This document shows, in pieces, positions 13,421 through 20,805 of a DNA stretch of 24,277 nt. Position 1 is the first letter of the stretch. Each line of letters begins with the position of its first letter. The DNA comes from Bacteroidales bacterium (lineage in GTDB: Bacteria > Bacteroidota > Bacteroidia > Bacteroidales > Paludibacteraceae). The translations under genes and the position numbers were made by a program. The notes under the pieces are model-generated. The model did not search any database, was not told the origin of the DNA, and was given only the letters and a program-made list of their open reading frames with translations. The stretch spans positions 1 to 24,277 of the forward strand of contig CAAFXN010000065.1 of NCBI GenBank assembly GCA_900766775.1. The letters are read 5' to 3'.

Positions 13421-14527
13421 TTATTCGTTAGGGTTTGTTGTCTCGTTGCCGCGGATGTGGTCGTTAGCGGTAAGTCCGTCGGTTACCTCTATCTGTATGC
13501 CGTCGCTCAGACCTGTGGTGATGGGATGGCGGGTGTAGGTCTGGCTGACGGTGTCGGTGAGCAGTTGGACGAAAGCGCTATCGTTCTCGAAGGTCACTGC
13601 ATACTCGGGCACGGTCAGCACCTGCTTGCGCTCCTCGAGCACTATCTCCGCGTTGGCGCTATAGCCCGCGCGAATCACCACGCTGTCGGGTATCGCTGCC
13701 GCGCCTTTTATCTCGAACATCATCGCCCCGTTGCTCTCCGTACCTTTTGGGGCGATATACTCCAAGGTGGCGGGGAAGCGTTGGTCGTTGAGCGCACCGA
13801 TGACCAGCGTCATCTGCATGCCTACACGCAGTTTGCCTACCTCCGTCTCGTCGATAGAGCCCACGAAGAGCAGGTCTTGCATGTCGGCGATGGTGGCGAT
13901 GGTGGTACCGTCGTTGAAGGTGTTGCTCAGGATGACCGAGTTACCGACCTTAATAGGCACATCCAGCACAGTGCCCGAGATAGTGGCGCGCACGATGGTG
14001 TTGGTGAAGCCGTCGGTCGCCTTCGCCGCCACGCCGTCGCGGGTGATGCTCAGGTTATCTTCGGCAGCCTGCAACTCTTCGCAGTCGGCAATGTACTGCA
14101 AGCGGCTCTTGTCGTAGGTCTCCTGCGACACAACCTGCTTCGCCAGCAGTGCGGAGTCGCGACGGAAGACCTCGCGGCTGTTCTCCAAGTTGTACTTTGC
14201 CAATCGTACACGAGACTCCGCAGATGCCAGTTGCGCCATGTCGGGGATGACCTTGATTTTCGCGATAGGGTCGCCCACGCGCACTTGGTCGCCGGCTTCT
14301 TTGTACAGTTCGGCTACGATACCCGAAATCTGCGGCTTGATAGCCACTTCATCGCGCGGCTCCACCTTACCCGTTACGAGCGTGGTGCGCTGCAAGTCCT
14401 TGCACTCCACCGTCAGCACCTCATAGGACACGGGCTCGGGGCGGGAGCGCAGCCAGAGAAAGACAAACACCGCCACTACGGCAATCAGTACCACGGACAA
14501 GATAGTCCACTTCTTCCAGTTTTTCAT
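13421..14527 (-). CDS. MacA/HlyD-type periplasmic adaptor of the efflux system
   Basis: A 368-residue membrane-fusion protein. An N-terminal anchor helix (about 8-26, ILSVVLIAVVAVFVFLWL) is followed by a lipoyl-like half-motif (TGKVEPRDEVAIKPQISGIV, about 52-71). Next comes a short alpha-hairpin (about 97-165), the second lipoyl half (IVRATISGTVLDVPIKVGNSV) and beta-barrel/proximal domains. It bridges the MacB-type permeases to TolC. The ATG at 14525-14527 follows the upstream permease stop by 1 bp, so the two are clearly one operon. Confidence 0.92.
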   Translation of the reverse strand: MKNWKKWTILSVVLIAVVAVFVFLWLRSRPEPVSYEVLTVECKDLQRTTLVTGKVEPRDEVAIKPQISGIVAELYKEAGDQVRVGDPIAKIKVIPDMAQLASAESRVRLAKYNLENSREVFRRDSALLAKQVVSQETYDKSRLQYIADCEELQAAEDNLSITRDGVAAKATDGFTNTIVRATISGTVLDVPIKVGNSVILSNTFNDGTTIATIADMQDLLFVGSIDETEVGKLRVGMQMTLVIGALNDQRFPATLEYIAPKGTESNGAMMFEIKGAAAIPDSVVIRAGYSANAEIVLEERKQVLTVPEYAVTFENDSAFVQLLTDTVSQTYTRHPITTGLSDGIQIEVTDGLTANDHIRGNETTNPNE

Positions 14528-14528
14528 A

Positions 14529-15773
14529 TTATTCTTCGTTTAATGCTTCGATGGGTTTTATAGCGAGGGCACGTTTGGCGGGGAGGAGTCCTGCCAATAA
14601 GCCTATGATAATCAGTATGAGCAGTCCGCCGATGGCGACAGAGAAGGACACTTGCGTGCCTTGCGGGGAGAACATCTCATTACCTGCCAGCAGCGGGGAG
14701 ACGGCTTGCAGGATTCCAACGCCTGCCACGATGCCCAATACGCCCGAGAGGGCTGTGAGGAAGGTGCTCTCTGCGAGTATCTGTCCGACGATGGAGGCAG
14801 GGGAAGCCCCTATGGCGCGGCGGATACCTATCTCTTTCGTCCGCTCGCGGATGGTAACGAGCATGATGTTGCTCACGCCTATCGCGCCGGAGAGGAGCGT
14901 GCCCAAGCCTATGAACCAAACTAATATGGTCAGTCCTATGATGAGCAGGTCTATTGCCCGAAACTCTGCGCCGAGGTCTTGTCCCCAGAAAGCACGGTCG
15001 TCGTCGGGGGCAATGGTGTGCCGGCTGCGCAGCACATCTTTCATCTGCGTGAGTACGGTAGCCGCCTGCTCACCCGGCTTGGCTACGCCGAAGAGCATGT
15101 GGATAACATCGTTGCCGCCATAGGTTTGTTGCGCCGTGGTAACGGGGATTTTTATTTGCTCGTTAGTGTCCCCGCCAATCCCAAAGTGGCTTTCGCTACG
15201 CTTCTGTACCCCTACCACACGGAACTGAATGCCGCTCACGGTGATACACTGCCCCGTGATATCTCCTCCCTCGGGGAAGAGGTCGCGGTAGGTCTGTTCG
15301 CCTATGACGCACACCTTACGCTGCTGCTCCACATCCTTGGAGTTGATAAACCTGCCGTATTGCAACGGCGTACACAACGCCTGTTGTAGGTTTTCGGACA
15401 CCCCAAGGAGATTGTAGGTACCCACTTTGTCTCCGCGGTGGGTGTTCTTCTCCCACGAGCCGATGAAGCGCACGTAGGCAATCGTGGTCGCTGACGTAAC
15501 TTCACGCTCAAGGTGAGGTATGTCCCCGTTGCGTATATCCCACGCCCGCCCTTTCTGCAAGCCTTTGTAGGCTTTACCCGTGTTGTTCGCGCCTACGATA
15601 CATGAGTTGGTGGCGATTCCCGTCAACTGATAGCGAATGCCGTCCACGAGGGAGTTGCCCATGCCCACCAAGAGCAGAAGCATCATCATCCCCCAGAAGA
15701 CACCAAAGCCCGTCAGGAGGCTACGCGAACGGTTACGCGTTATCGTTTCCCATATTTCGTTGAAGAAATCCAT
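14529..15773 (-). CDS. MacB-type ABC transporter permease 1
   Basis: A 414-residue permease. TM1 (about 18-42, SLLTGFGVFWGMMMLLLLVGMGNSLV) precedes a large periplasmic MacB_PCD domain. A C-terminal FtsX domain has three helices, starting about 285 and including SGAIGVSNIMLVTIRERTKEIGIRRAIGA, the typical coupling segment. The ATPase is encoded separately (17241-17909). It is paralogous to, and of equal length with, permease 2, so a heterodimer is likely. The start is ATG at 15771-15773 (MDFFNEIWETI), matching the paralogue. The frame remains open upstream through the repeat, but those 20 residues (ending SQSEI) are repeat-derived. A small hairpin, CTCGC-TTT-GCGAG, ends 3 bp before the ATG. Confidence 0.92.
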   Translation of the reverse strand: MDFFNEIWETITRNRSRSLLTGFGVFWGMMMLLLLVGMGNSLVDGIRYQLTGIATNSCIVGANNTGKAYKGLQKGRAWDIRNGDIPHLEREVTSATTIAYVRFIGSWEKNTHRGDKVGTYNLLGVSENLQQALCTPLQYGRFINSKDVEQQRKVCVIGEQTYRDLFPEGGDITGQCITVSGIQFRVVGVQKRSESHFGIGGDTNEQIKIPVTTAQQTYGGNDVIHMLFGVAKPGEQAATVLTQMKDVLRSRHTIAPDDDRAFWGQDLGAEFRAIDLLIIGLTILVWFIGLGTLLSGAIGVSNIMLVTIRERTKEIGIRRAIGASPASIVGQILAESTFLTALSGVLGIVAGVGILQAVSPLLAGNEMFSPQGTQVSFSVAIGGLLILIIIGLLAGLLPAKRALAIKPIEALNEE

Positions 15774-15870
15774 AATCTCGCTTTGCGAGGTAATAAGTAA
15801 TTCGCCCTTCGGGCTGTAATAAGTAATATGCACAGCGGATATTACCTATTACTTATTACCTATTACCTAT
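15774..15870. repeat. Composite palindromic repeat (family A, copy 2)
   Basis: Contains CTCGC-TTT-GCGAG (15777-15789), heptads TAATAAG, GCCC-TTC-GGGC, and ATATGCACAG (15826-15835), then ATTACCT/ATTACTT heptads. Arms 15789-15801 and 15848-15860 are an exact 13-bp inverted repeat. It fills the gap between the two permease genes. Confidence 0.87.
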
Positions 15871-15876
15871 AAAAAA

Positions 15877-17121
15877 TCATTTCTCTCTCATCGCTTCTAT
15901 CGGTTTTATCTTCATGGCGCGGAGGGCGGGGATGGCCCCTGCTACGACGCCGATAAAGACAATGATGGTAGTGGCAATCGCTACTACGGCGAGGTTGACG
16001 GAGGGGTTGAGCAGTATCTGATTCTCTGCGCCTTGGGTGAGTTGCCCGATGAGAGCCACCACGCCCATACCTAAGAGTACACCGATGACACCAAAAGTGA
16101 GGGTGATAGCCAGCGCTTCGCCGACGATAGTCTGCATGATGGTAGCGGGCGGTGCCCCCAAGGCTTTGCGGATACCCAACTCCCTCGTTCGCTCGCGCAC
16201 GGACACCAGCATGATATTGCTGACTCCTACCCCGCCCGAAATGAGGGTGCAGAGTCCTAAGATGATGATAAAGAGACGAATAGCCGCCATCGCCTGTTGG
16301 TTCTGCTCGGCACTCTCCTCTTGGCTCCACACGCCTATCGCCTCGGTGTCGTCGGGGTGAATCTGCATAGGCGGAGCAAGGAGGGAGAAGATTCTTGTTC
16401 TTATATCGCACTTTTGGTGCGGCCTGGAGACCGCACCTCCTTGATAACCCTCGCGCAGGGTCATGCTCATCTTATCGAACTTCTTGTCGGTGCTGTATAG
16501 CGCTTGGTGCGTGGCGAAGGGGATATAGACGATGGCGCCGTCCCATTTCTCGCCTTGCTCGCATACTCCCACCACGCGGAAGAGCACATCGCCCACCGTG
16601 ATATACTGCCCGACTATTTCCTCCGCCGCGCAGGAGAAGGCTTTGATAGCCCGCTCGTCCACCACTGCCACTTTCTTGTGCTCCGCCATGTCTATCGGGT
16701 CAAGGAAACGCCCTTGCAGTATCTGCTTTCGGTAGATGCGTTGGAAGTCCGGCTCCACGCCGATTATCTCCATCTCATCGCCCTCCGTGCGAAAAGTAGT
16801 CTGCCGGTAGTTGCTTGCCACGCGGGAGAAATACTCCACCTCCGGCATCTGCTGCACGAGCGTCGCCTCGCGGTCAGTGAAGCGGAGATTGCGCCAACGC
16901 GGCAAGCCTTTATACGCCATGTCCGTCCAGCGAGTCCATATATCCACAGAGTTGCTCAGGCGGTTGCCGTAGTTGGCTTGCATACCATTCTCCAGCCCGT
17001 TGCTCACGCCGAGGAGCACCACCAAGATAAAGATACCCCACACCACGGCGAAGCCCGTCATGGCTGTGCGGAACTTATTCCGCCGCAAGGATTGCAGTAT
17101 TTCGGAGAATAAATCTAACAT
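15877..17121 (-). CDS. MacB-type ABC transporter permease 2, with repeat-derived insert
   Basis: A 414-residue paralogue of permease 1. It has TM1 (about 18-42, TAMTGFAVVWGIFILVVLLGVSNGL), a periplasmic MacB_PCD domain and a C-terminal FtsX domain with GVGVSNIMLVSVRERTRELGIRKALGAPP. Residues about 226-236 (within GYQGGAVSRPHQKC) are encoded by the 29-bp family H repeat at 16416-16444. The loop between the MacB_PCD domain and the PDD motif is about nine residues longer than in permease 1, as expected for a small in-frame insertion. The ATG at 17119-17121 is directly preceded by repeat family A, with no spacer. The ATPase gene lies 119 bp upstream. Confidence 0.92.
   Translation of the reverse strand: MLDLFSEILQSLRRNKFRTAMTGFAVVWGIFILVVLLGVSNGLENGMQANYGNRLSNSVDIWTRWTDMAYKGLPRWRNLRFTDREATLVQQMPEVEYFSRVASNYRQTTFRTEGDEMEIIGVEPDFQRIYRKQILQGRFLDPIDMAEHKKVAVVDERAIKAFSCAAEEIVGQYITVGDVLFRVVGVCEQGEKWDGAIVYIPFATHQALYSTDKKFDKMSMTLREGYQGGAVSRPHQKCDIRTRIFSLLAPPMQIHPDDTEAIGVWSQEESAEQNQQAMAAIRLFIIILGLCTLISGGVGVSNIMLVSVRERTRELGIRKALGAPPATIMQTIVGEALAITLTFGVIGVLLGMGVVALIGQLTQGAENQILLNPSVNLAVVAIATTIIVFIGVVAGAIPALRAMKIKPIEAMREK
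16416..16444. repeat. 29-bp hairpin repeat (family H, copy 2) inside permease 2
   Basis: Identical over 29 bp to 13391-13419. On the minus strand it is read in frame within the permease, adding roughly nine residues relative to the paralogue. Confidence 0.88.
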
Positions 17122-17244
17122 CTCGCTGCGCTCGGTAATAGGTAATTCGCGCTACGCGCTGTAATAAGTAATATCTTGTCTCGCTTCGCTCGGTAATAAG
17201 TAATATCTCGCTGTGCATATGACCTATTACTTATTACCTATTAC
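17122..17244. repeat. Composite repeat (family A, copy 3)
   Basis: Contains CTCGCTGCGCTCGG (17122-17135), TAATAGG/TAATAAG heptads, GCGC-TAC-GCGC, CTCGCTTCGCTCGG (17180-17193), CTGTGCATAT (17211-17220; the reverse complement of the ATATGCACAG word) and closing ATTACTT/ATTACCT heptads. It fills the gap between the ATPase and permease 2 and overlaps the ATPase stop codon (17241-17243). Confidence 0.85.
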
Positions 17245-17909
17245 GAATTTACAATGTTGCCGTCTTTGATACGGATGATTCGTTGGGTGGTGTCGGCTAC
17301 AGATTGCTCGTGGGTAACAATGATGGTGGTGATACCCTCGGCGTTGAGTTGTCGGAAGACATCCATGACCTCCACGGTGGTCTTGCTGTCGAGCGCGCCG
17401 GTAGGCTCGTCGGCAAGCAGTATCTTCGGCTGCGCGACGATGGCGCGGGCAATCGCTACGCGCTGTTTCTGTCCACCGGACATCTCGTTAGGCAGGTGGT
17501 GCGCCCAGTCTTTCAAGCCCATGCGCTCGAGTTGCTCCATGGCAAGCATATAACGCTGCTTGCGGGGGACGCCCTTGTAGTAAAGCGGCAGCGCCACATT
17601 CTCCAGCGCGTTCTTGAAATTCAGGAGGTTGAAACTCTGGAAGACGAAGCCGATTAACTCGTTGCGCAGGCGTGCGCCTTGGGTCTCGTTGAGGTCTTTG
17701 ATGAGCCTGCCCGCGAGGTAGTAGTTGCCCTCGTCGTAGTTGTCGAGGATGCCGAGTACGTTCAGCAGGGTGGACTTGCCAGAGCCCGACGCGCCCATGA
17801 TGGAGACAAACTCGCCATCCTCGATATCGAGGTCAATCCCTTTCAACACATGCAGCGCGTTGGGCGTGCCGAGGTTGTAGGTCTTGTGGATGTTTTCGAG
17901 ATGAAGCAT
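17241..17909 (-). CDS. MacB/LolD-type ABC transporter ATPase
   Basis: A 222-residue ATPase that powers the adjacent two-permease efflux system. Walker A is GASGSGKS (39-46), the Q-loop is FVFQSFNLL (88-96), the signature is MSGGQKQR (143-150), Walker B is ILLADEP (163-169) and the H-loop lies in VTHEQS near 200. The NALHVLKGIDLDIEDGEFVSI start is typical of MacB/LolD ATPases. The ATG at 17907-17909 is clear. The end (GNIVNS) and the TAA stop are encoded where the family A/C heptads begin. The gene order (ATPase, permease, permease, adaptor, TolC) is a common Bacteroidota export operon; substrate unknown. Confidence 0.93.
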   Translation of the reverse strand: MLHLENIHKTYNLGTPNALHVLKGIDLDIEDGEFVSIMGASGSGKSTLLNVLGILDNYDEGNYYLAGRLIKDLNETQGARLRNELIGFVFQSFNLLNFKNALENVALPLYYKGVPRKQRYMLAMEQLERMGLKDWAHHLPNEMSGGQKQRVAIARAIVAQPKILLADEPTGALDSKTTVEVMDVFRQLNAEGITTIIVTHEQSVADTTQRIIRIKDGNIVNS

Positions 17910-18050
17910 AGTTTATTTGACAATTTGACAATTTACTATTTGACAATTGCCATGCGGAGTAGTTTATTTGACAATTTGACAATTTACTATTTGACAATTG
18001 CCATGCGGCGCATAATTGTGCAATCGTAAATTGTCAAATTGTCCAATTGT
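17910..18050. repeat. Tandem 48-bp duplicate built of 8-bp TTTGACAA units (family E)
   Basis: 17910-17957 and 17961-18008 are identical 48-mers 51 bp apart. Each consists of GACAATTT-type octads ending in GCCATGCGG. They are followed by a reverse-oriented array (AAATTGTCAAATTGTCC, 18028-18044). Together they occupy the entire gap between the ATPase ATG and the PepSY-like gene's stop. Confidence 0.88.
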
Positions 18051-18485
18051 TTAGTCGTCAATATACTTGAAGTTGCCGTTGAGGTCGAAGACGAGTTCTA
18101 AGCCTGTGTTGAGTTCCACCTCTTGGTCGCGGCGGTCGATGTGGTACTTCACGACAAACGCCTGCGGGAAGTTTGTGCTCACATAGGTGGTGATGGAGGC
18201 GGGCACGATGCCGTTGGGTACGGCGTTGGGTTTGCACTCGATTTTCTCCAACGAGCCGTCACCACAGAACTCTATCCACGTGCCGCTGTTGAGTTTGACC
18301 TCATACTCTTTGCTCATGCCATCGCGCTCCCATTGAATCCACGCGATGTCGGATTGCGCGAAATAGGTGGTGATAAACTGTTGCGCGGGCGCAGGCAGTT
18401 CATTGAACGTAGCCACTTGGGGCTTGCTCGAACAAGCATTCATCGTCATCAGAAGGCTTGCGAAAAGAAACATTACTTTTTTCAT
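18051..18485 (-). CDS. PepSY-like (DUF2874) probable lipoprotein
   Basis: A 144-residue secreted protein. The signal peptide MKKVMFLFASLLMTMNAC could end in a lipobox (MNAC, Cys18), giving a lipoprotein; the -3 Met is unusual. The mature part has two PepSY-like repeats: LPAPAQQFITTYFAQSDIAWIQWERDG...YEVKLNSGTWIEFCGDG, and VPASITTYVSTNFPQAFVVKYHIDRRDQEVELNTGLELVFDLNGN. These are the beta-meander signatures of Bacteroidota DUF2874 proteins, thought to bind or inhibit partners in the periplasm; the role here is unknown. It may be the first gene of the efflux operon, separated from the ATPase gene only by repeats. Confidence 0.85.
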   Translation of the reverse strand: MKKVMFLFASLLMTMNACSSKPQVATFNELPAPAQQFITTYFAQSDIAWIQWERDGMSKEYEVKLNSGTWIEFCGDGSLEKIECKPNAVPNGIVPASITTYVSTNFPQAFVVKYHIDRRDQEVELNTGLELVFDLNGNFKYIDD

Positions 18486-18573
18486 AATTGTAGGGTTTTT
18501 AAATGATTTGTTGATACTACATTGGTGTCGATTTCCCGGACCTCCTTCCCTGGTCTCGTTTGGAAATCTGTGG

Positions 18574-18605
18574 CAAAAGTACTGCTTTTTTATGAACTAT
18601 GCAAT
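18574..18605 (-). promoter_or_regulatory. Probable promoter for the PepSY-like gene and efflux genes
   Basis: On the minus strand: ATTG (18602-18605; three of four matches to TTTG), 20 bp, then TACTTTTG (18574-18581). The spacer ends in AAAAAAGCAG, the same as upstream of prfB and thrS. The leader would be about 80 nt. Confidence 0.65.
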
Positions 18606-18646
18606 ACAAAGAACTACTTTTTGCCTAATTCTTACTATTTTTCTTC

Positions 18647-18672
18647 ATTTTGCAAAGTAGAGTTTGCAAAAT
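18647..18672. promoter_or_regulatory. 10-bp dyad, possible operator
   Basis: ATTTTGCAAA and TTTGCAAAAT are exact inverted 10-mers separated by GTAGAG. It lies about 45 bp upstream of the -33 box of the minus-strand promoter, a position compatible with regulator binding. No regulator can be assigned. Confidence 0.4.
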
Positions 18673-18786
18673 AGGGGTTTCTGCGGCATGGTGGCGTATA
18701 CGTGTTTTGGACAATTTTGAGAGATACGGAAATGCGACGGTTCGGACGGTTCGGCGGTTCTGTATTCTCTCGGGAAGGTCTCGCTT

Positions 18787-18830
18787 ATGTTCCGATAATG
18801 TTGCGATAATGTTCCGATAATGTTCCGATA
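18787..18830. repeat. 11-bp tandem array (ATGTTCCGATA x4)
   Basis: Four units, the second with one substitution (ATGTTGCGATA). Period 11 as in 9700-9780, where GGAACCGAT-type words occur. Confidence 0.88.
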
Positions 18831-19036
18831 CGGTCTTTGGGGATTCTCGGGGGTATTTCGAGGCAAAAACGGGGGTTATTCGGGATGGTTCGGAGGGCTG
18901 CTTGGAAGTGATTCATGCGAAAAACGGACAATTTTACACAGGGAACAAAAGCGGTTCGGCAGGGCGTTCGGAGGGCAGGCGCGAGGGGCAGGAAGAGCGG
19001 ATTTTGGGGACGGTTTTTCAAAAAACAACAAAATAA

Positions 19037-19068
19037 TTTGCGTATCTCAATTATTTTTTGTACCTTTG
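19037..19068 (+). promoter_or_regulatory. Bacteroidota-type promoter for the metallo-beta-lactamase gene
   Basis: TTTG (19037-19040), 20-bp spacer, TACCTTTG (19061-19068). Transcription would start about 12 nt before the ATG at 19087, fixing that start against the longer open frame from 18820. Confidence 0.8.
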
Positions 19069-19086
19069 TCGCCTAATTCGTGCAAA

Positions 19087-19941
19087 ATGGGAGAAAAGGA
19101 CTTCATATTTCGTAGTTTGGCGAGCGGTAGTAGCGGAAACTGCTACTATTTAGGCACGCGCGAGCAGGGCGTCTTGATAGATGCCGGCATATCTGCTCGC
19201 ACGATACAGAAGCACCTGCGGGGTATGGGTCTGGACTTCGGCAACATAGCGGGCGTGCTGGTTACGCACGACCACGCGGACCATATCCGCGCCGTGGGCA
19301 CGCTGGGTGAACGTGTGCGCCTGCCGATATACGCGACGCCCCTTGTGCACGAAGGGATAGACCGCAACTACGGCGTGCGGGAGAAGTTGAAGACCTCACG
19401 CAAGTACTTCGAGAAAGGCGCGTGCTGGGAGTTGCCGCTGCTGTGTGCGGCGCACCACGAGGCGCAGGGGACTCCCGTCCTGCAAGTGCAGACTTTCGGT
19501 ATCAGCCACGACTCGACGGAGTGCGTGGGGTATGTGATAGACTTCATGGGGCAACGGTGGATGCTCGCCACGGACTGCGGTTCGCCGAGCGCGGAGATGG
19601 AAGGCTATTTGCAGACGGCGAACCACGTCGTGATAGAAGCGAACCACGACGAGCACCTGCTGCTGAACGGTCCCTACCCCACCTACCTGAAAGAGCGGAT
19701 TCTGTCGCCGAGAGGGCACCAGAGCAACGTTACCTGCGGGGAGTTGCTGGCGCGCAACTACCACGAGGGCATGCGGCATATATGGCTGTGCCACCTGTCG
19801 CTGGAGAACAACGACCCCGAGGTGGCGTATCAGACCGTGGCAGAACGCTTGGCGGCAGAGGGGATTCGCGCAGGCGAGGACGTGTATCTGGAAGCGCTGC
19901 CGCGGACGCAGCCGAACGAAGTCTGCTTGTTGAAAAGTTAG
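19087..19941 (+). CDS. YycJ/WalJ-type metallo-beta-lactamase fold hydrolase
   Basis: A 284-residue cytoplasmic hydrolase. The start FRSLASGSSGNCYYLGTREQGVLIDAGIS is the hallmark of the YycJ/WalJ group. The metal motif is THDHADH (H61, H63, D65, H66). Further ligands probably include the His in FGISHDSTECVGYVID and the Asp in LATDCG, and the C-terminal CHLSLENNDP contributes the last His. Family members are proposed to act as exonucleases linked to DNA repair or cell-wall signalling; the precise substrate is unsettled. The ATG at 19087 is supported by the promoter just upstream. Confidence 0.9.
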   Translation: MGEKDFIFRSLASGSSGNCYYLGTREQGVLIDAGISARTIQKHLRGMGLDFGNIAGVLVTHDHADHIRAVGTLGERVRLPIYATPLVHEGIDRNYGVREKLKTSRKYFEKGACWELPLLCAAHHEAQGTPVLQVQTFGISHDSTECVGYVIDFMGQRWMLATDCGSPSAEMEGYLQTANHVVIEANHDEHLLLNGPYPTYLKERILSPRGHQSNVTCGELLARNYHEGMRHIWLCHLSLENNDPEVAYQTVAERLAAEGIRAGEDVYLEALPRTQPNEVCLLKS

Positions 19942-19997
19942 TAGAAGTCGTTAATTGGTTTGCTGTTTTGCTGACTTACAGTTTGTTCCAAACTGCC

Positions 19998-20017
19998 CGT
20001 CCCGATAGGTCGGGGCG
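19998..20017. repeat. Short GC-rich hairpin after the metallo-beta-lactamase gene
   Basis: CGTCCCGA and TCGGGGCG pair over 8 bp (one G-U) around TAGG. It lies 57 bp past the stop codon without a T-tract, so it could be a weak terminator or a repeat unit. Confidence 0.5.
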
Positions 20018-20039
20018 TCCCCAGTAATCAACAACGCTC

Positions 20040-20064
20040 TCTTAATTCTTAATTCATAATTATA
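20040..20064. repeat. 7-bp tandem array (CTTAATT/CATAATT, family B)
   Basis: Three heptads; 20041-20062 is identical over 22 bp to 11369-11390. It ends 4 bp before the ATG of the glycosyltransferase gene. Confidence 0.85.
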
Positions 20065-20068
20065 AACA

Positions 20069-20803
20069 ATGGAACGGTTAGTAATTATCCCTACGTACAA
20101 CGAGAAAGAGAACATCGAAGCGATTATCACGGCGGTGATGAACCTGCCGCTGGCGTTTGAGGTGCTGGTGATAGACGACGGTTCTCCCGACGGTACGGCG
20201 GACATCGTGAAAGGACTGATGGCAGGCAAGTTCCAAGGTCGTGTGCACCTTGTGGAGCGCCGCGGGAAGTTGGGACTGGGGACAGCCTATATCGCCGGCT
20301 TCAAGTGGGCGATAGAGCACAAGGCAGACTACATCTTCGAGATGGACGCCGACTTCAGCCACAACCCTCAAGACCTGCTCAAACTATACGATGCCTGCGC
20401 CAACGAGGGCGCAGACTTGGCGATTGGCAGCCGTTACGTTACGGGGGTGAACGTGGTGAACTGGCCTATGGGTCGCGTGCTGATGAGTTACTTCGCCAGC
20501 AAGTACGTGCGTTTCGTGCTGGGCATGCCCGTGTGCGACACCACCGCCGGCTTCGTCTGCTATCGCCGCGAAGTGCTGGAAACCATTGAGTTAGATAAGA
20601 TACGCTTCAAGGGCTATGCCTTCCAGATAGAGATGAAGTTCACGGCATACAAGTGCGGTTTCCGTATCAAGGAGGTGCCGATTATCTTCGTGAACCGCGT
20701 GCTGGGCACGAGCAAGATGTCGGGCGGTATTTTCTCCGAGGCGCTGCTGGGCGTGATACGGCTGAAAGTGTCGTCGTGGACGAGGAAGTATCCTAAAAGA
20801 TAA
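20069..20803 (+). CDS. Polyprenol-phosphate mannosyltransferase-type GT2
   Basis: A 244-residue glycosyltransferase of the DPM1-like GT2 group. It transfers a sugar, typically mannose from GDP-mannose, to a polyprenyl phosphate at the inner face of the membrane. Visible motifs: VIIPTYNEKENI (5-16), VIDDGSPDGT (34-43), GLGTAYIAGFKWA (69-81) and the metal-binding DAD in FEMDADFSHNP (93-95). Also present are GSRYV and the C-terminal GYAFQIEMKF ... RVLGTSKMSGGI acceptor-site segment. There is no C-terminal transmembrane extension, so it is the short, soluble form. The product probably feeds lipid-linked sugars to envelope glycosylation (inference). Confidence 0.92.
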   Translation: MERLVIIPTYNEKENIEAIITAVMNLPLAFEVLVIDDGSPDGTADIVKGLMAGKFQGRVHLVERRGKLGLGTAYIAGFKWAIEHKADYIFEMDADFSHNPQDLLKLYDACANEGADLAIGSRYVTGVNVVNWPMGRVLMSYFASKYVRFVLGMPVCDTTAGFVCYRREVLETIELDKIRFKGYAFQIEMKFTAYKCGFRIKEVPIIFVNRVLGTSKMSGGIFSEALLGVIRLKVSSWTRKYPKR

Positions 20804-20805
20804 AG

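Larger units (their letters stand above)
18486..19086. other. Divergent intergenic region with promoters and repeats
   Basis: About 600 bases between divergent genes. Holds a minus-strand promoter (18574-18605), a 10-bp dyad (18647-18672), GGTTCGG-type short words (18737-18760), an 11-bp array (18787-18830) and the plus-strand promoter (19037-19068). The open frames here end in or overlap these elements and match nothing recognised. Confidence 0.65.

Noticed and set aside
13370..14563. Open frame of 397 codons opposite the adaptor gene
   Set aside because: Antisense to a good HlyD/MacA-type protein and begins in a repeat; no family resemblance.
15774..15833. N-terminal extension of permease 1
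   Set aside because: The 20 extra residues are encoded by family A repeat; the paralogue starts at the same place as the ATG at 15773.
17910..18008. Two identical 48-bp units as a possible CRISPR fragment
   Set aside because: There are only two units, separated by 3 bp with no spacer-sized DNA, built of 8-bp words, and no cas genes are present.
18623..18631. The word GCCTAATTC near three promoters (9510, 18623, 19071)
   Set aside because: Orientation and distance to the promoters differ between the three sites, so chance cannot be excluded.
18820..19086. N-terminal extension of the metallo-beta-lactamase gene
   Set aside because: The extension covers the promoter at 19037-19068 and encodes no conserved sequence; the YycJ-type domain begins at the ATG at 19087.
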